From a bacterium (GTDB lineage Bacteria; Patescibacteriota; Patescibacteriia; Patescibacteriales; GWE2-39-37), in contig JAJYMT010000064.1 in the NCBI GenBank assembly GCA_021786695.1, positions 1 to 13,335 of the forward strand: DNA of 13,335 nt, given 5' to 3'. Positions 1 to 10,430 of the stretch are shown one piece after another (position 1 is the stretch's first letter; the number at the start of each line of letters is the position of its first letter). Made by a program: the position numbers and the translations under genes. The notes under the pieces are model-generated. The model was not told the DNA's origin and made no database searches. It saw nothing but the letters and a program-made list of their open reading frames with translations.

Positions 1-486
1 GCGACCCTGAGGACCGGACGGGCGAATCCGATGGTATTGGACGGCATCGCGGCCGAGGCCTACGGCGTAAAGACGCCTTTGAACGGCCTGGCCAGCATCA
101 CCGTGGCCGACGGCAGGAGCATCGTGATCGCACCCTGGGACAAGAGCAACCTCAAAGAGATCGAAAAGGCGGTAGTGGAAGCGGACCTGGGTTTCGGCGT
201 GGTGAATGAAGGCGGGCAGCTGCGGCTTACCGTGCCGCCGATGACCGAAGAGAACCGCAAGGACCTGGTCAAGAAGCTCAATGAAAAGATGGAAGAGACG
301 CGCATCGCCATCCGCCAGACGCGGGACGAAATAAAAAAAAGCATCGAGGAGGCGGAGGAGAGCAAGACGATCAACGAGGACGACAAGTTCCGGTTCATCA
401 AGGAACTGGACGAGGAAGTTAATAAAAGGAACGATGAGATCAGGGGCTTGAGAGACAGGAAAGAGCAGGAGATAATGACAGTATAA
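1..486 (+). CDS. frr: Ribosome recycling factor, 5'-truncated by the window edge
   Basis: Ribosome recycling factor, which with EF-G splits the post-termination ribosome. The reading frame is open from base 1 (ATLRTGRANPMVLDGI), so about 25 N-terminal residues lie outside the window; the family is usually about 185 residues and 161 are visible here. Family hallmarks are the LRTGRA segment, YGVKTPLNGLASITVADGRS, the IAPWD motif, and the long charged C-terminal helix (NRKDLVKKLNEKMEETRIAIR through the final RKEQEIM), which belongs to the three-helix domain I. The ATG at 31 is internal and not the true start. It is followed by an AT-rich gap and then rseP; frr close to an RseP-type protease gene is a common bacterial order. 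Identification is secure. Confidence 0.95.
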   Translation, partial: ATLRTGRANPMVLDGIAAEAYGVKTPLNGLASITVADGRSIVIAPWDKSNLKEIEKAVVEADLGFGVVNEGGQLRLTVPPMTEENRKDLVKKLNEKMEETRIAIRQTRDEIKKSIEEAEESKTINEDDKFRFIKELDEEVNKRNDEIRGLRDRKEQEIMTV

Positions 487-490
487 ACTC

Positions 491-596
491 AATTTAGAAT
501 TTTGAATGATGAATTTTGATTGAATGACTTAATGAATTAATTTGTTAATTAAGAAATTAAAAATTGATTCAAAATTCAAAATTAGAAATTCAAAAT
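491..596. repeat. AT-rich imperfect inverted repeat between frr and rseP
   Basis: The 133-base gap holds almost only A and T, arranged as short repeated words (AATTTTGA, AATTCAAAATT). The left half, 491-540, is roughly the reverse complement of the right half, 545-596, around the loop TTTG at 541-544. The innermost stem AATTAA/TTAATT is perfect; the rest carries mismatches and bulges. It could act as a weak terminator or mRNA-stabilising hairpin for frr, or be a remnant of a dispersed intergenic repeat. No Shine-Dalgarno precedes the rseP ATG. Confidence 0.5.
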
Positions 597-619
597 TAAC
601 TACTATTAATTAAATTTTC

Positions 620-1789
620 ATGTTTTTAACTATTATTACTTTTATACTCGTCCTCTCCCTCCTGGTCTTCGTCCACGAGCTCGGTCATTTCTGGACCGCG
701 CGCCGTTTCGGCATCAAAGCCGAGGAGTTCGGTTTCGGTTTTCCGCCGCGCGCCTGGGGAATTTACAAGAACGGCGAAGGAAAATGGAAGACCGTCTGGG
801 GCGCCAAAGAGGTAGTGGATTGTCCGACTACGGTTTATTCCATCAATTGGATACCGATGGGCGGTTTCGTCAAGATCAAGGGCGAGGACGGGGAATTTGA
901 ACAGGACGCGGACAGCTTCGCCAACCGCTCGATTTGGAAACGCGCGGTAGTGCTCTCGGCCGGCGTCAGTATGAACGTCCTTTTAGCGATTGTTCTGATT
1001 TCTTTCGGGCTGATGATCGGCATGCCGCAGGATCTGGACACGCTCTCGGCCGGCGCGAAAGTGGAAAACCGCCAGATCCAGGTGATCCATGTATTGGACA
1101 ACACCCCGGCCAGCAAGGCCGGCGTGGCCGTGGGCGATACGATCGTTTCGGTGGGCGGCCGGAATTTTCCGACCTATCAGGAGTTGCAGCAATTCGTCGA
1201 CCGGAACACCGGCAAGCCGCTCGCCTACCAATTCAGGCATGAAGGCAGGACGGTCGATTACGAAATTACGCCGGAAGTGATGAAAGAGACGGGCAAGGGC
1301 GGCATCGGGGTGGCGTTGGTCGAGACCGGAATCGTAAGGTATCCGTGGTACCGGGCGGTCTGGCAGGGAACCAAAACCACCTTCCAGCTGATCGGCCTGA
1401 TTATTTCCGCTTTTTATGAGTTGTTCAAGAGTTTGGTCATGGGACGCGGCGTCACGACCGAGGTGGCGGGTCCGGTTGGCATCGCCTCGCTCACCGGCCA
1501 GGCCGCGCGCATGGGCTTCATCTATCTCTTGCAATTCGCGGCGCTCTTATCGCTCAATCTGGCGATCATCAATTTCCTGCCGTTTCCGGCGCTTGATGGC
1601 GGACGGGTACTGTTCCTGGTGATCGAGAAATTCCGCGGCCGCGCGATCAAGCGCGAGGTGGAGACGGCCATCCATAATATCGGTTTCGCGCTGCTGATGG
1701 TCTTGATCGTCCTGGTCACTTTCCGCGATGTGCTCAAGTTTGGCGACAAGTTCGTCTCGTTCTGGCATAGGATAACGGGAATTTTTTGA
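620..1789 (+). CDS. rseP: RseP-type site-2 zinc metalloprotease (M50B)
   Basis: Intramembrane metalloprotease of the RseP/site-2 protease family, which cuts transmembrane segments of anti-sigma factors or leftover signal peptides. The N-terminal membrane helix carries the zinc-binding HELGH at residues 19-23. A PDZ domain follows at about residues 145-220 (VLDNTPASKAGVAVGDTIVS and the RNFPTYQEL segment). The third zinc ligand is in the NFLPFPALDGGR motif, with Asp326, followed by a last hydrophobic helix (FALLMVLIVLVTF). At 389 residues with a single PDZ domain it is close to short Gram-positive and CPR members, whereas E. coli RseP has two. The ATG at 620 places the catalytic helix right at the N-terminus, as in the family. 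No Shine-Dalgarno is seen. The substrate cannot be told from the sequence; no anti-sigma factor is nearby. Confidence 0.95.
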   Translation: MFLTIITFILVLSLLVFVHELGHFWTARRFGIKAEEFGFGFPPRAWGIYKNGEGKWKTVWGAKEVVDCPTTVYSINWIPMGGFVKIKGEDGEFEQDADSFANRSIWKRAVVLSAGVSMNVLLAIVLISFGLMIGMPQDLDTLSAGAKVENRQIQVIHVLDNTPASKAGVAVGDTIVSVGGRNFPTYQELQQFVDRNTGKPLAYQFRHEGRTVDYEITPEVMKETGKGGIGVALVETGIVRYPWYRAVWQGTKTTFQLIGLIISAFYELFKSLVMGRGVTTEVAGPVGIASLTGQAARMGFIYLLQFAALLSLNLAIINFLPFPALDGGRVLFLVIEKFRGRAIKREVETAIHNIGFALLMVLIVLVTFRDVLKFGDKFVSFWHRITGIF

Positions 1790-1804
1790 TTAAATATCAT
1801 TCAT

Positions 1805-1825
1805 TGATCACTGATCACTGAAAAC
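1805..1825. repeat. Heptamer tandem repeat between rseP and the phospholipase gene
   Basis: The short gap contains TGATCAC twice in a row (1805-1811, 1812-1818), followed by the degenerate copy TGAAAAC (1819-1825) and then TGTTGTTG. It lies directly upstream of the GTG start at 1833. No function is evident; it may be a remnant of a dispersed intergenic repeat. Confidence 0.5.
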
Positions 1826-1832
1826 TGTTGTT

Positions 1833-2756
1833 GTGCCTAAAGAAAACACCCATCTTTATTTCGCCCATCGGCTCCTCTGCGACACTGAAGAGCCGGAGTG
1901 GCGGAATATCATCAACAAAGAGCTGGAGCCGTACTACTTGGGAGCGATCGCACCGGATGTTTTTTATTACAGCGGCGAAGAAAAGACGCGGCGGATATCG
2001 GAGACCCTGCATGGCCGCGACGGCTCGCCGACCAACGGCATTGTTTTTGAACTCCTTGAACGGGCGAAAGCGAACAAAAGCGGGGCGGATCTGGCGTTCG
2101 CGCTCGGTTATCTGACCCACTGCGCGCTGGACATCACCTTCCATCCGGTGATTTATTATTTATCGGGAAATTATTTCGACCATGATTTCGATCTGGCGAA
2201 CGAAGCGATGTATCTGCACCGGCATCTCGAAACCTATCTGGATAAAAAAGTCAATCAGGATTTCTTTTTCCACCATTTGATAAATTTGCGCCATATCCGC
2301 ACTCTCGATTTCCCCAAGCTGTTTCATGAACGGTTCGGCGTACCGCTCGGCGAGACCGAGATCCTTTTGCGAAGAAAAAATCTGGCCTCCCAATTCGAGA
2401 ACAGCCGTCTGGTATACTATCTTTTTTATTTCCTCTATAAGCTGGGATTGAAAAAGATCAAGTTGTTTCTGGGCCTGTTTTACGCCAATCTGACGGCCGA
2501 TCCGCGAGTGGTGCCCGACCTGATCGATTACCGCGACATCATCACCGGCGAGAAGAAACGCGACCTGATCACCGATCTGTTCGATCGCGCCGATAATCTG
2601 GCGAGTGCTTATTTCGAAGCGGCGATCGATTATTTCGACGGCAAGATCGGACGCCCGGAGGCGGAAAAATTCATCCAGGGCGAGAGTTTGAATACCGGCC
2701 GGTTCGGGCTCGGGGTGCAGAATATCAAATTTACTTACAATTCGCATCAAAAATAG
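1833..2756 (+). CDS. Zinc-dependent phospholipase C-like protein
   Basis: Protein of the zinc-dependent phospholipase C (S1/P1 nuclease-like fold) domain family. Visible family features are an N-terminal His-rich segment (THLYFAHRL, His7 and His12), the GAIAPDVFYY motif with Asp42, a conserved HG at residues 60-61, and the helix LGYLTHCALDITFHP with His96, Asp100 and His104 in H-x3-D-x3-H spacing, which fits trinuclear zinc binding. No signal peptide is visible, unlike secreted phospholipases C, so a cytoplasmic or peripheral-membrane role is likely, and lipid hydrolysis itself is unproven. The start is GTG at 1833, the only good start before the motif-bearing N-terminus; there is no Shine-Dalgarno. 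An intrinsic terminator follows 15 bases after the stop codon. Confidence 0.8.
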   Translation: MPKENTHLYFAHRLLCDTEEPEWRNIINKELEPYYLGAIAPDVFYYSGEEKTRRISETLHGRDGSPTNGIVFELLERAKANKSGADLAFALGYLTHCALDITFHPVIYYLSGNYFDHDFDLANEAMYLHRHLETYLDKKVNQDFFFHHLINLRHIRTLDFPKLFHERFGVPLGETEILLRRKNLASQFENSRLVYYLFYFLYKLGLKKIKLFLGLFYANLTADPRVVPDLIDYRDIITGEKKRDLITDLFDRADNLASAYFEAAIDYFDGKIGRPEAEKFIQGESLNTGRFGLGVQNIKFTYNSHQK

Positions 2757-2770
2757 TTTATCCGCTCCGA

Positions 2771-2805
2771 ACCGCCGCCCACGCCGCCGCTGGCGCGGTT
2801 TTTTT
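2771..2805 (+). terminator. Intrinsic terminator after the phospholipase-like gene
   Basis: The outer stem ACCGC (2771-2775) pairs with GCGGT (2795-2799). An inner stem GCC/GGC (2786-2788 with 2792-2794) closes around GCT. A run of seven T follows (2799-2805). It separates the upstream genes from the operon starting at 2844. Confidence 0.8.
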
Positions 2806-2819
2806 ATTTCCAAAAAATA

Positions 2820-2828
2820 TGTTATAAT
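2820..2828 (+). promoter_or_regulatory. Extended -10 promoter for the methyltransferase-kinase operon
   Basis: TGTTATAAT at 2820-2828 is a perfect TATAAT preceded by TG, the extended -10 form. No good -35 is seen at the expected place (about 2800-2805, all T). Transcription would begin near 2835, giving a leader of only about 9 bases before the ATG at 2844, so nearly leaderless. Confidence 0.6.
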
Positions 2829-2843
2829 ATATGGATATTATCT

Positions 2844-3605
2844 ATGTCCAATCCGATTAAAGAAAAAATTTTCTGGGGTAAAGAATACGGAAAGGTTTAT
2901 CCGAAATTGGAGGAGGCCGGTCCGTATAAAGAGCTGATTTCGCAGTGTAAAAAATTCGTCGGTCCGGACATCCGCGGCCGCTGGCTGGACATCGGTTGCG
3001 GGTCGGGAGCGATAATCGAGCTGCTTTGGCGGGTCTCGGGCGGCCGTCTTGAGCAGCTGTTCGCCCTGGACTTCAGCGAAGAGATGCTTGAGCATGCCCG
3101 GCGGAAAATAAGCAAACTCTCGCCCGCGCCCGAGCCCGATCAGATAATCTTGGAGCGGCACGATCTGTCATTCCGTCTTCCTTATGGGAACGGTTATTTC
3201 GACGGCGCCGTTTCGAATCTGGTCTTGCCTTATGTGATAAATCACGAGGGCCGGGAGGGCCGGGAGGCGCTAAAAGCCGTGCTGGCGGAAACGCACCGGG
3301 TACTCGCGCCCGGCGGTATCTTCGTCTGGTCGTCGCCGATCAAGGGCGTAAATTTTTGGAAGGTGTTTTTGGCTTCCTGGCGGGACATCTTGAATCCGAA
3401 AGAACTGGTGAACCTGTATTATGGTCCGGCCATCTTGAAACACACCTTGGAAATTCAGAAAAAGGGCAAAAATAATATCTATAATTTTTTGACGACAACT
3501 GAACTTACGGAAATTCTTTCCGGTATCGGCTTCGCGGAGATCGAGATGTGCCTTTCTCTGGCCAAGCAGGCGATCGTCATAAAAGCGGTCAAGCAGTATG
3601 CATAG
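2844..3605 (+). CDS. Class I SAM-dependent methyltransferase
   Basis: Rossmann-fold methyltransferase of the methyltransferase-11/25 type. Motif I, WLDIGCGSG, spans residues 47-55 and forms the S-adenosylmethionine loop. The acidic residue ending beta-2 is in LFALDFSEEML (Asp76), and motif IV-like SNLVLPYV and the post-motif LAPGGIFVWSSP follow. The C-terminal part (about residues 170-253) is variable and would set the substrate, which cannot be inferred. The gene starts nearly leaderless after an extended -10 box and overlaps the histidine kinase start by 8 bases, so the two are translationally linked. No membrane segment is predicted. Confidence 0.88.
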   Translation: MSNPIKEKIFWGKEYGKVYPKLEEAGPYKELISQCKKFVGPDIRGRWLDIGCGSGAIIELLWRVSGGRLEQLFALDFSEEMLEHARRKISKLSPAPEPDQIILERHDLSFRLPYGNGYFDGAVSNLVLPYVINHEGREGREALKAVLAETHRVLAPGGIFVWSSPIKGVNFWKVFLASWRDILNPKELVNLYYGPAILKHTLEIQKKGKNNIYNFLTTTELTEILSGIGFAEIEMCLSLAKQAIVIKAVKQYA

Positions 3606-5802
3606 CATGCAGCAATTATTTTCATTTTCGGGGCTTTTCAACGCCTTGTTGTCGATAGTTTTCGGCCTGGTGGTTCTGTATAAGGACAGGCGCAGCCGGG
3701 TGAATCAGGTTTTTTTCTTGATCACTTTCGCGACCGCTTTCTGGTCGTTCGGCTATTGGCAGTGGCTCCGCATTTATTCCGGCTATGGGGCGGCGCTGTT
3801 TTGGGTGCGGTTTCTGACCATCGGCTCGTTCTTTATGCCGATTTTTTATTTCCATTGGGTGACGGAATTGATCCAGAAAAAATTCAACAAGATCATTTTT
3901 TTCGGCTATCTCCTGACTTTCGTTTATTCGTCGTTCATTTTTTCCGAAAAACTCATCGCCGTTCTCCGTCCGCAGTCGTTTTTCCCGTTCTGGCCCATGG
4001 CCGGTCCGGTCTATTCGGCTTTTCTCGTCACTAACTATCTCGGCCTGTTTTTGGGCGGGTCGCTTTTGCTGCTTTTCAATTATCGCAAGGCGCACGGGCT
4101 CAAACGGATGCAGCTTCTGTACGCGCTGGTCGGCGCCCTGATCGCGATCGGCGGCGGCACCACCAATTTTTTCCTCTGGTACGGGATCAAGGTGCCGCCC
4201 TTCGGCAATTTTTTCGTGGCATTTTACGTGATTTTTTTCGGAATTTCGATCATCAAGTTCCGTTTCATGAACATTAGGACGATCGCCAGTAAGTTGTTCG
4301 TCTATCTGCTGATTTCGGTCTTCGCCTATTCGTTTTTCTACGTGACGGTGTTTTTCGAGGAATTGCTGTTCGGCAGCATCTTCGCGCTGGAGGCGCTTTT
4401 ATTCGCGCCGTTGGCTGCGGTAATTTTCGCCGCCCTATTCATCCCCTTTTTCAAAAAAGTGCAAAAATCGAGCGACGTGATTTTTTTCCACGGCTACCAC
4501 CCGCAGAGCATCATCAAGAACCTGGGGCTGAAACTTTCGGGCGTGATTAATTTGGATGAATTGCTGAAGATCATCGCCGCCGAGTTCAAGAAAATTCTGG
4601 CGACCGACGAAATTGATATTTATCTGTTCAAAAAAGAAGGCAAGGAGGGCAGGGAGGTCTGCGTCTCGATCATGAAACCGCGCTCCAAAATAATCCACGG
4701 CGATAATGCCATTTGCCGCACCATCAGGATGAGCAAGAAGATTCTGGCGCGCGACGAACTGGAACGGGAAGGCCGCAAGCGGCTGGTGGAGGAACTGGAT
4801 CTGGCCAAAGCCAAGATCATCGCGCCGTTGATCCTGCGACATCACGTGGTCGGCGTGATTTTTTTGGGAGAAAAGATGGATCAGGGCGCTTACACCAAGG
4901 AGGACTTCGATTTTCTAGAGATCATTTCCTCGCAGGCGGCGGTGGCGATTGAGAACGCTTTGCTTTACAAAGAGGTCGATGATTTCAACAAGACCTTGCA
5001 GGAAAAAGTCGACGAACAGACCAGGGAGCTCTCGACCAAAGCGGAACATCTGAAAAAGCTGATGGAAATGCGCTCGGAATTTTTGGACATTACCTCGCAT
5101 CAATTGCGCACGCCGGTGTCGGTGATCAAGGGCGTGCTGTCAATGCTGGAAGAGGGGTCGATTCCCGAGGAGAAGAAAAAACTGTTCATCGCCGGCGCGC
5201 TGGAAAAATCGATCAAGCTGGGCGAGATCATCAACGATATCCTGCGCGCTTCCGAGATGGATACCGATAAATTCACCCTGCATTTGAAGTCGGTCGATCT
5301 GAACGAAATGATGAAAAAAATCAAAGACGACAAATCGCGCACCGCCGAGGTCAAGAAGGTCGCTCTTCGGTTCGAACTGCCGGCCGCGCCGCTGCCGCCG
5401 GTGTTTTCGGATGACCGCTATCTGGAGCAGGCGATCGTCAATCTGATCAATAACTCTTTCCAATATACTTTGGACGGTTCGATCACGGTTTCGGCCGAGG
5501 TCAGACCCAAAGAGGTAGTGATCCGCGTGGCCGACACCGGCATCGGCATACCCGAAGAGGCGATCCCGAAGCTGTTTCAGAAGTTCGGCCGCGCCGAAAA
5601 CGCGGTTGTCACCTATACCGACGGTTCCGGCTTGGGACTCTATATCATCAAAGAGATCGTCGACGCCAACCCGGGAGCGAAAATCGAAATTGAAAGAACC
5701 GAGGTGGGCAAGGGCACGACTTTCGCCCTGACCCTGCCGATTTTTTCGGAAAAACTGCTCACAAAAACAGCGGCGCGCAGTGTTGCCAAGCCGAAAAAAT
5801 AA
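3598..5802 (+). CDS. Membrane sensor histidine kinase with 7TM-type N-terminus and GAF domain
   Basis: Sensor kinase of 734 residues. Residues 1 to about 282 hold eight or nine hydrophobic helices resembling the histidine kinase N-terminal 7TM region. A GAF domain lies at about 310-455 (SGVINLDELLKIIAAEF to SQAAVAIENALLY). A charged coiled-coil linker runs from 455 to 492. The HisKA domain has the H-box FLDITSHQLRTPV with phospho-acceptor His501. The HATPase domain shows the N-box (EQAIVNLINNSFQY), G1 DTGIGI (about 646), F-box LFQKF and G2 GSGLGL (about 676). All catalytic motifs are intact. The ATG at 3598 overlaps the methyltransferase stop; an alternative ATG lies 9 bases downstream. The partner is almost certainly the response regulator 31 bases downstream. 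The signal sensed is unknown. Confidence 0.92.
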   Translation: MHSMQQLFSFSGLFNALLSIVFGLVVLYKDRRSRVNQVFFLITFATAFWSFGYWQWLRIYSGYGAALFWVRFLTIGSFFMPIFYFHWVTELIQKKFNKIIFFGYLLTFVYSSFIFSEKLIAVLRPQSFFPFWPMAGPVYSAFLVTNYLGLFLGGSLLLLFNYRKAHGLKRMQLLYALVGALIAIGGGTTNFFLWYGIKVPPFGNFFVAFYVIFFGISIIKFRFMNIRTIASKLFVYLLISVFAYSFFYVTVFFEELLFGSIFALEALLFAPLAAVIFAALFIPFFKKVQKSSDVIFFHGYHPQSIIKNLGLKLSGVINLDELLKIIAAEFKKILATDEIDIYLFKKEGKEGREVCVSIMKPRSKIIHGDNAICRTIRMSKKILARDELEREGRKRLVEELDLAKAKIIAPLILRHHVVGVIFLGEKMDQGAYTKEDFDFLEIISSQAAVAIENALLYKEVDDFNKTLQEKVDEQTRELSTKAEHLKKLMEMRSEFLDITSHQLRTPVSVIKGVLSMLEEGSIPEEKKKLFIAGALEKSIKLGEIINDILRASEMDTDKFTLHLKSVDLNEMMKKIKDDKSRTAEVKKVALRFELPAAPLPPVFSDDRYLEQAIVNLINNSFQYTLDGSITVSAEVRPKEVVIRVADTGIGIPEEAIPKLFQKFGRAENAVVTYTDGSGLGLYIIKEIVDANPGAKIEIERTEVGKGTTFALTLPIFSEKLLTKTAARSVAKPKK

Positions 5803-5833
5803 GAGTATCCTAATATCATTAAAAGATAATCCA

Positions 5834-6223
5834 ATGACAAGAGGAGAAAGCACTAAAATTTTACTGGTCGAGGACGATCCAACGCAGGCGATGATGTACC
5901 AGCAAGAATTCGTCAATGCCGGCTATGCGGTAATTATGGCCGAAACCGGCCAATTGGCGCTGCAGCTCGCCGCCACCGAGGAACCGGATCTGATTTTTTT
6001 GGATATGGTCTTGTCCGATATGAGCGGCATGGATATCCTGCGGTCGCTCAAGTCCGACTCGCGTACCAAGGACATCAAGGTGGTGATCTTGTCGAATCTG
6101 CAGAAGAAAGAGCTGGCGGACGAGGCGCGTTCGCACGGGGCGCTCGACTTTCTGGTGAAGATGCAATTCATCCCCAAGGACATCGTCAACAAAGCGGAAA
6201 AATATCTTGAGGGCGGGCAGTGA
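5834..6223 (+). CDS. Single-domain response regulator (CheY-like)
   Basis: Receiver domain only, 129 residues, with no DNA-binding or enzymatic output domain. The acidic pocket is in ILLVEDDP, the phospho-acceptor is Asp57 in LIFLDMVLSDMSG, the conserved switch Ser is Ser87 (VVILSN), and the conserved Lys is Lys109 (FLVKMQF). The usual Pro after the acceptor loop is replaced by Ser. An in-frame ATG at 5780 would add 18 residues of non-family sequence inside the kinase gene, so ATG 5834 is preferred. It sits directly behind the histidine kinase and probably receives phosphate from it. Without an output domain it must signal by protein contact. Its stop overlaps a possible GTG start of the next gene. 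Confidence 0.9.
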   Translation: MTRGESTKILLVEDDPTQAMMYQQEFVNAGYAVIMAETGQLALQLAATEEPDLIFLDMVLSDMSGMDILRSLKSDSRTKDIKVVILSNLQKKELADEARSHGALDFLVKMQFIPKDIVNKAEKYLEGGQ

Positions 6224-6249
6224 ATAAAATTATCAAGATCGATAAACAT

Positions 6250-6561
6250 ATGAAAATAGACATCAAGGCGACTAAAATAGAATTGAGCAAAGAGATCAGG
6301 GGTTACTTGCAGAAAAAGCTGGATAGGTCGGAAAAATTTTTAGGACGGGTGCCGGTAATCAATTGCCACGCGGAAGTCGGCCTGGCGGTCGGCGGCCAGA
6401 AGCGCGGCAAAATTTACCGCGCCGAAGTCAACTTGGATCTGCCGGGCAAGCTCCTGCGGGTGGAAAGAGAAAGCGAGGATATCTTCAAGGCGATCGACAA
6501 GGTCAAAGACCATCTCGATCTCCTGATCAAGAAATACAAAGAAAAGAAATATAAAAAATAA
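6250..6561 (+). CDS. hpf: Ribosome hibernation promoting factor, short form (HPF/RaiA)
   Basis: Ribosome-associated inhibitor of the S30EA/HPF family, which binds the 30S decoding site and stores ribosomes in inactive form. It shows the family N-terminus MKIDIKATKIELSKEIRGYLQKKL, the central HAEVGL...YRAEVNLDLPGKLLRVE strands, and the helix SEDIFKAIDKVKDHLDLLIKKYKEKKYKK. At 103 residues it is the short form, without the C-terminal dimerisation domain of long HPF. ATG 6250 is chosen because it matches the family start. A GTG at 6220 overlapping the regulator stop codon would add ten residues (NKIIKIDKH-type) and cannot be excluded. The hydrolase gene begins at the next base after the stop. Confidence 0.88.
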   Translation: MKIDIKATKIELSKEIRGYLQKKLDRSEKFLGRVPVINCHAEVGLAVGGQKRGKIYRAEVNLDLPGKLLRVERESEDIFKAIDKVKDHLDLLIKKYKEKKYKK

Positions 6562-7383
6562 ATGAGCCAGGAAACGGAGGAAAAAAACAGTTGCCGGCTG
6601 CCGGAAATTTATCATCGGGGAGAAAGGGGGCGGGCGATCTTGCTTTTGCACGGTTTCAATACCGAGGTGAGTCGGACCGACATCATCTTTAAATATTTCG
6701 CGGGCAAGGGTTTCACGGTGGCGCGGCCGATTCTGCCCGGCCATAGCGGCTCGGAGCACGATCGGGAAATACTTCGGGGAGCCGGTCCGGACCAGTGGCT
6801 CGGAGCGGCGCAATCCTGGCTGGAACATTTGGAAAAAGAAACCGACCGGATTTTCGTGATTGGCATATCGTTCGGCGGCAATCTGGCGGCGGCGCTGGCG
6901 CCGAAGAGCCGGAAGATCGCCGGACTGGTTTTTTGGGAAATGCCGATTTTTTTTACGCCGCGGATGTGGTTCGTCATAAATATCCTGCAGCCGACCCTGG
7001 GCCCGTTGCTCGGCCTCGCCGGCATCGACTTTATCAGAAAAAACCCTTTGATTTATCGCCGGCGCTACGGCCGCGAGCGGCGCAGCCAGAGCACTTTTAA
7101 TTTCATCCCGATCAGGGCGGTCGGCAAGATAAGGAAGTTCATCAGGGAGCGGACGATGCCGGGTCTCAAGGACATCACGGCGCCGGTTTACATCCTTCAT
7201 GCCGCCAAGAGCGATCTGCTCGATAACCGGCGGACCGCCAGGTATATTTACGAACACATCGGCTCGTCCGAGAAAAAAATCTACCAGGTGCCGATCGAGA
7301 ATCATGATCTGAACATTCTGGATGACGAGGGCAAGACCATCACCCTGGAAAAGGTGTTTCATTTCATCGAGGGGATCGGCTGA
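6562..7383 (+). CDS. Alpha/beta-fold hydrolase (carboxylesterase/monoacylglycerol lipase-like)
   Basis: Serine hydrolase of 273 residues. The oxyanion strand is ILLLHGFN and the lid-side motif is LPGHSGS. The nucleophile elbow GISFGG has Ser103. The acid is probably Asp218 in AAKSDLLDN and the base His248 in ENHDLNIL, giving a complete triad in the correct order. The pattern resembles small carboxylesterases and monoglyceride lipases acting on acyl esters; the exact substrate is unknown. There is no signal peptide, so it is likely cytoplasmic. The ATG directly abuts the HPF stop codon (TAAATG), indicating co-transcription. It is the last gene of the run that begins at 2844; no GC-rich terminator follows. 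Confidence 0.85.
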   Translation: MSQETEEKNSCRLPEIYHRGERGRAILLLHGFNTEVSRTDIIFKYFAGKGFTVARPILPGHSGSEHDREILRGAGPDQWLGAAQSWLEHLEKETDRIFVIGISFGGNLAAALAPKSRKIAGLVFWEMPIFFTPRMWFVINILQPTLGPLLGLAGIDFIRKNPLIYRRRYGRERRSQSTFNFIPIRAVGKIRKFIRERTMPGLKDITAPVYILHAAKSDLLDNRRTARYIYEHIGSSEKKIYQVPIENHDLNILDDEGKTITLEKVFHFIEGIG

Positions 7384-7402
7384 ATAAACGAATTTTCTGC
7401 TA

Positions 7403-7431
7403 TTGTATTTTTCGAAGATTATTAGTATAAT
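7403..7431 (+). promoter_or_regulatory. Sigma-70-type promoter upstream of secA
   Basis: TTGTAT (7403-7408) and TATAAT (7426-7431) are separated by 17 bases. Transcription would start near 7438, leaving a leader of about 140 bases before the secA ATG at 7580. That leader contains the long hairpin at 7444-7510. Confidence 0.6.
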
Positions 7432-7443
7432 TGCTTAGACGCA

Positions 7444-7516
7444 GATTTAGGATTTACGATTTAGGATTTACGAAATTTATTCATAAATCATAAATCATAA
7501 TTCTTAAATCTTTTTT
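7444..7516 (+). repeat. 30-bp inverted repeat plus T-run in the secA leader
   Basis: The left arm 7444-7473 is built from two copies of GATTTAGGATTTAC. The right arm 7481-7510 matches its reverse complement at 25 of 30 positions, around a 7-base loop. Six T follow directly (7511-7516). It has the shape of a long AT-rich terminator or attenuator and lies between the predicted promoter and the secA start. It could also be a dispersed intergenic repeat that ends transcription of the upstream operon. Confidence 0.6.
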
Positions 7517-7579
7517 GGTTTGAAGAGAAATGAGATGTCATTTTTATAAGCGATTGCGTCAGATAATTATTCACTCAAC

Positions 7580-10387
<2,808 letters not shown>

Positions 10388-10430
10388 AAATTAAAATTAG
10401 AATATATATGATTAAATATTTTTGTGAATT

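Noticed and set aside
5780..5833. Upstream ATG extending the response regulator into the kinase gene
   Set aside because: The added 18 residues are not part of the receiver fold; ATG 5834 gives the usual start just before the first beta strand.
5140..5916. 258-codon open frame on the - strand opposite the kinase and regulator
   Set aside because: Antisense shadow; both + strand genes have intact catalytic motifs across the interval.
6340..7362. 340-codon open frame on the - strand opposite HPF and the hydrolase
   Set aside because: Shadow of two well-supported + strand genes; its composition (Arg, Pro, His, Asp rich) is that of antisense reading and no family motif is seen.
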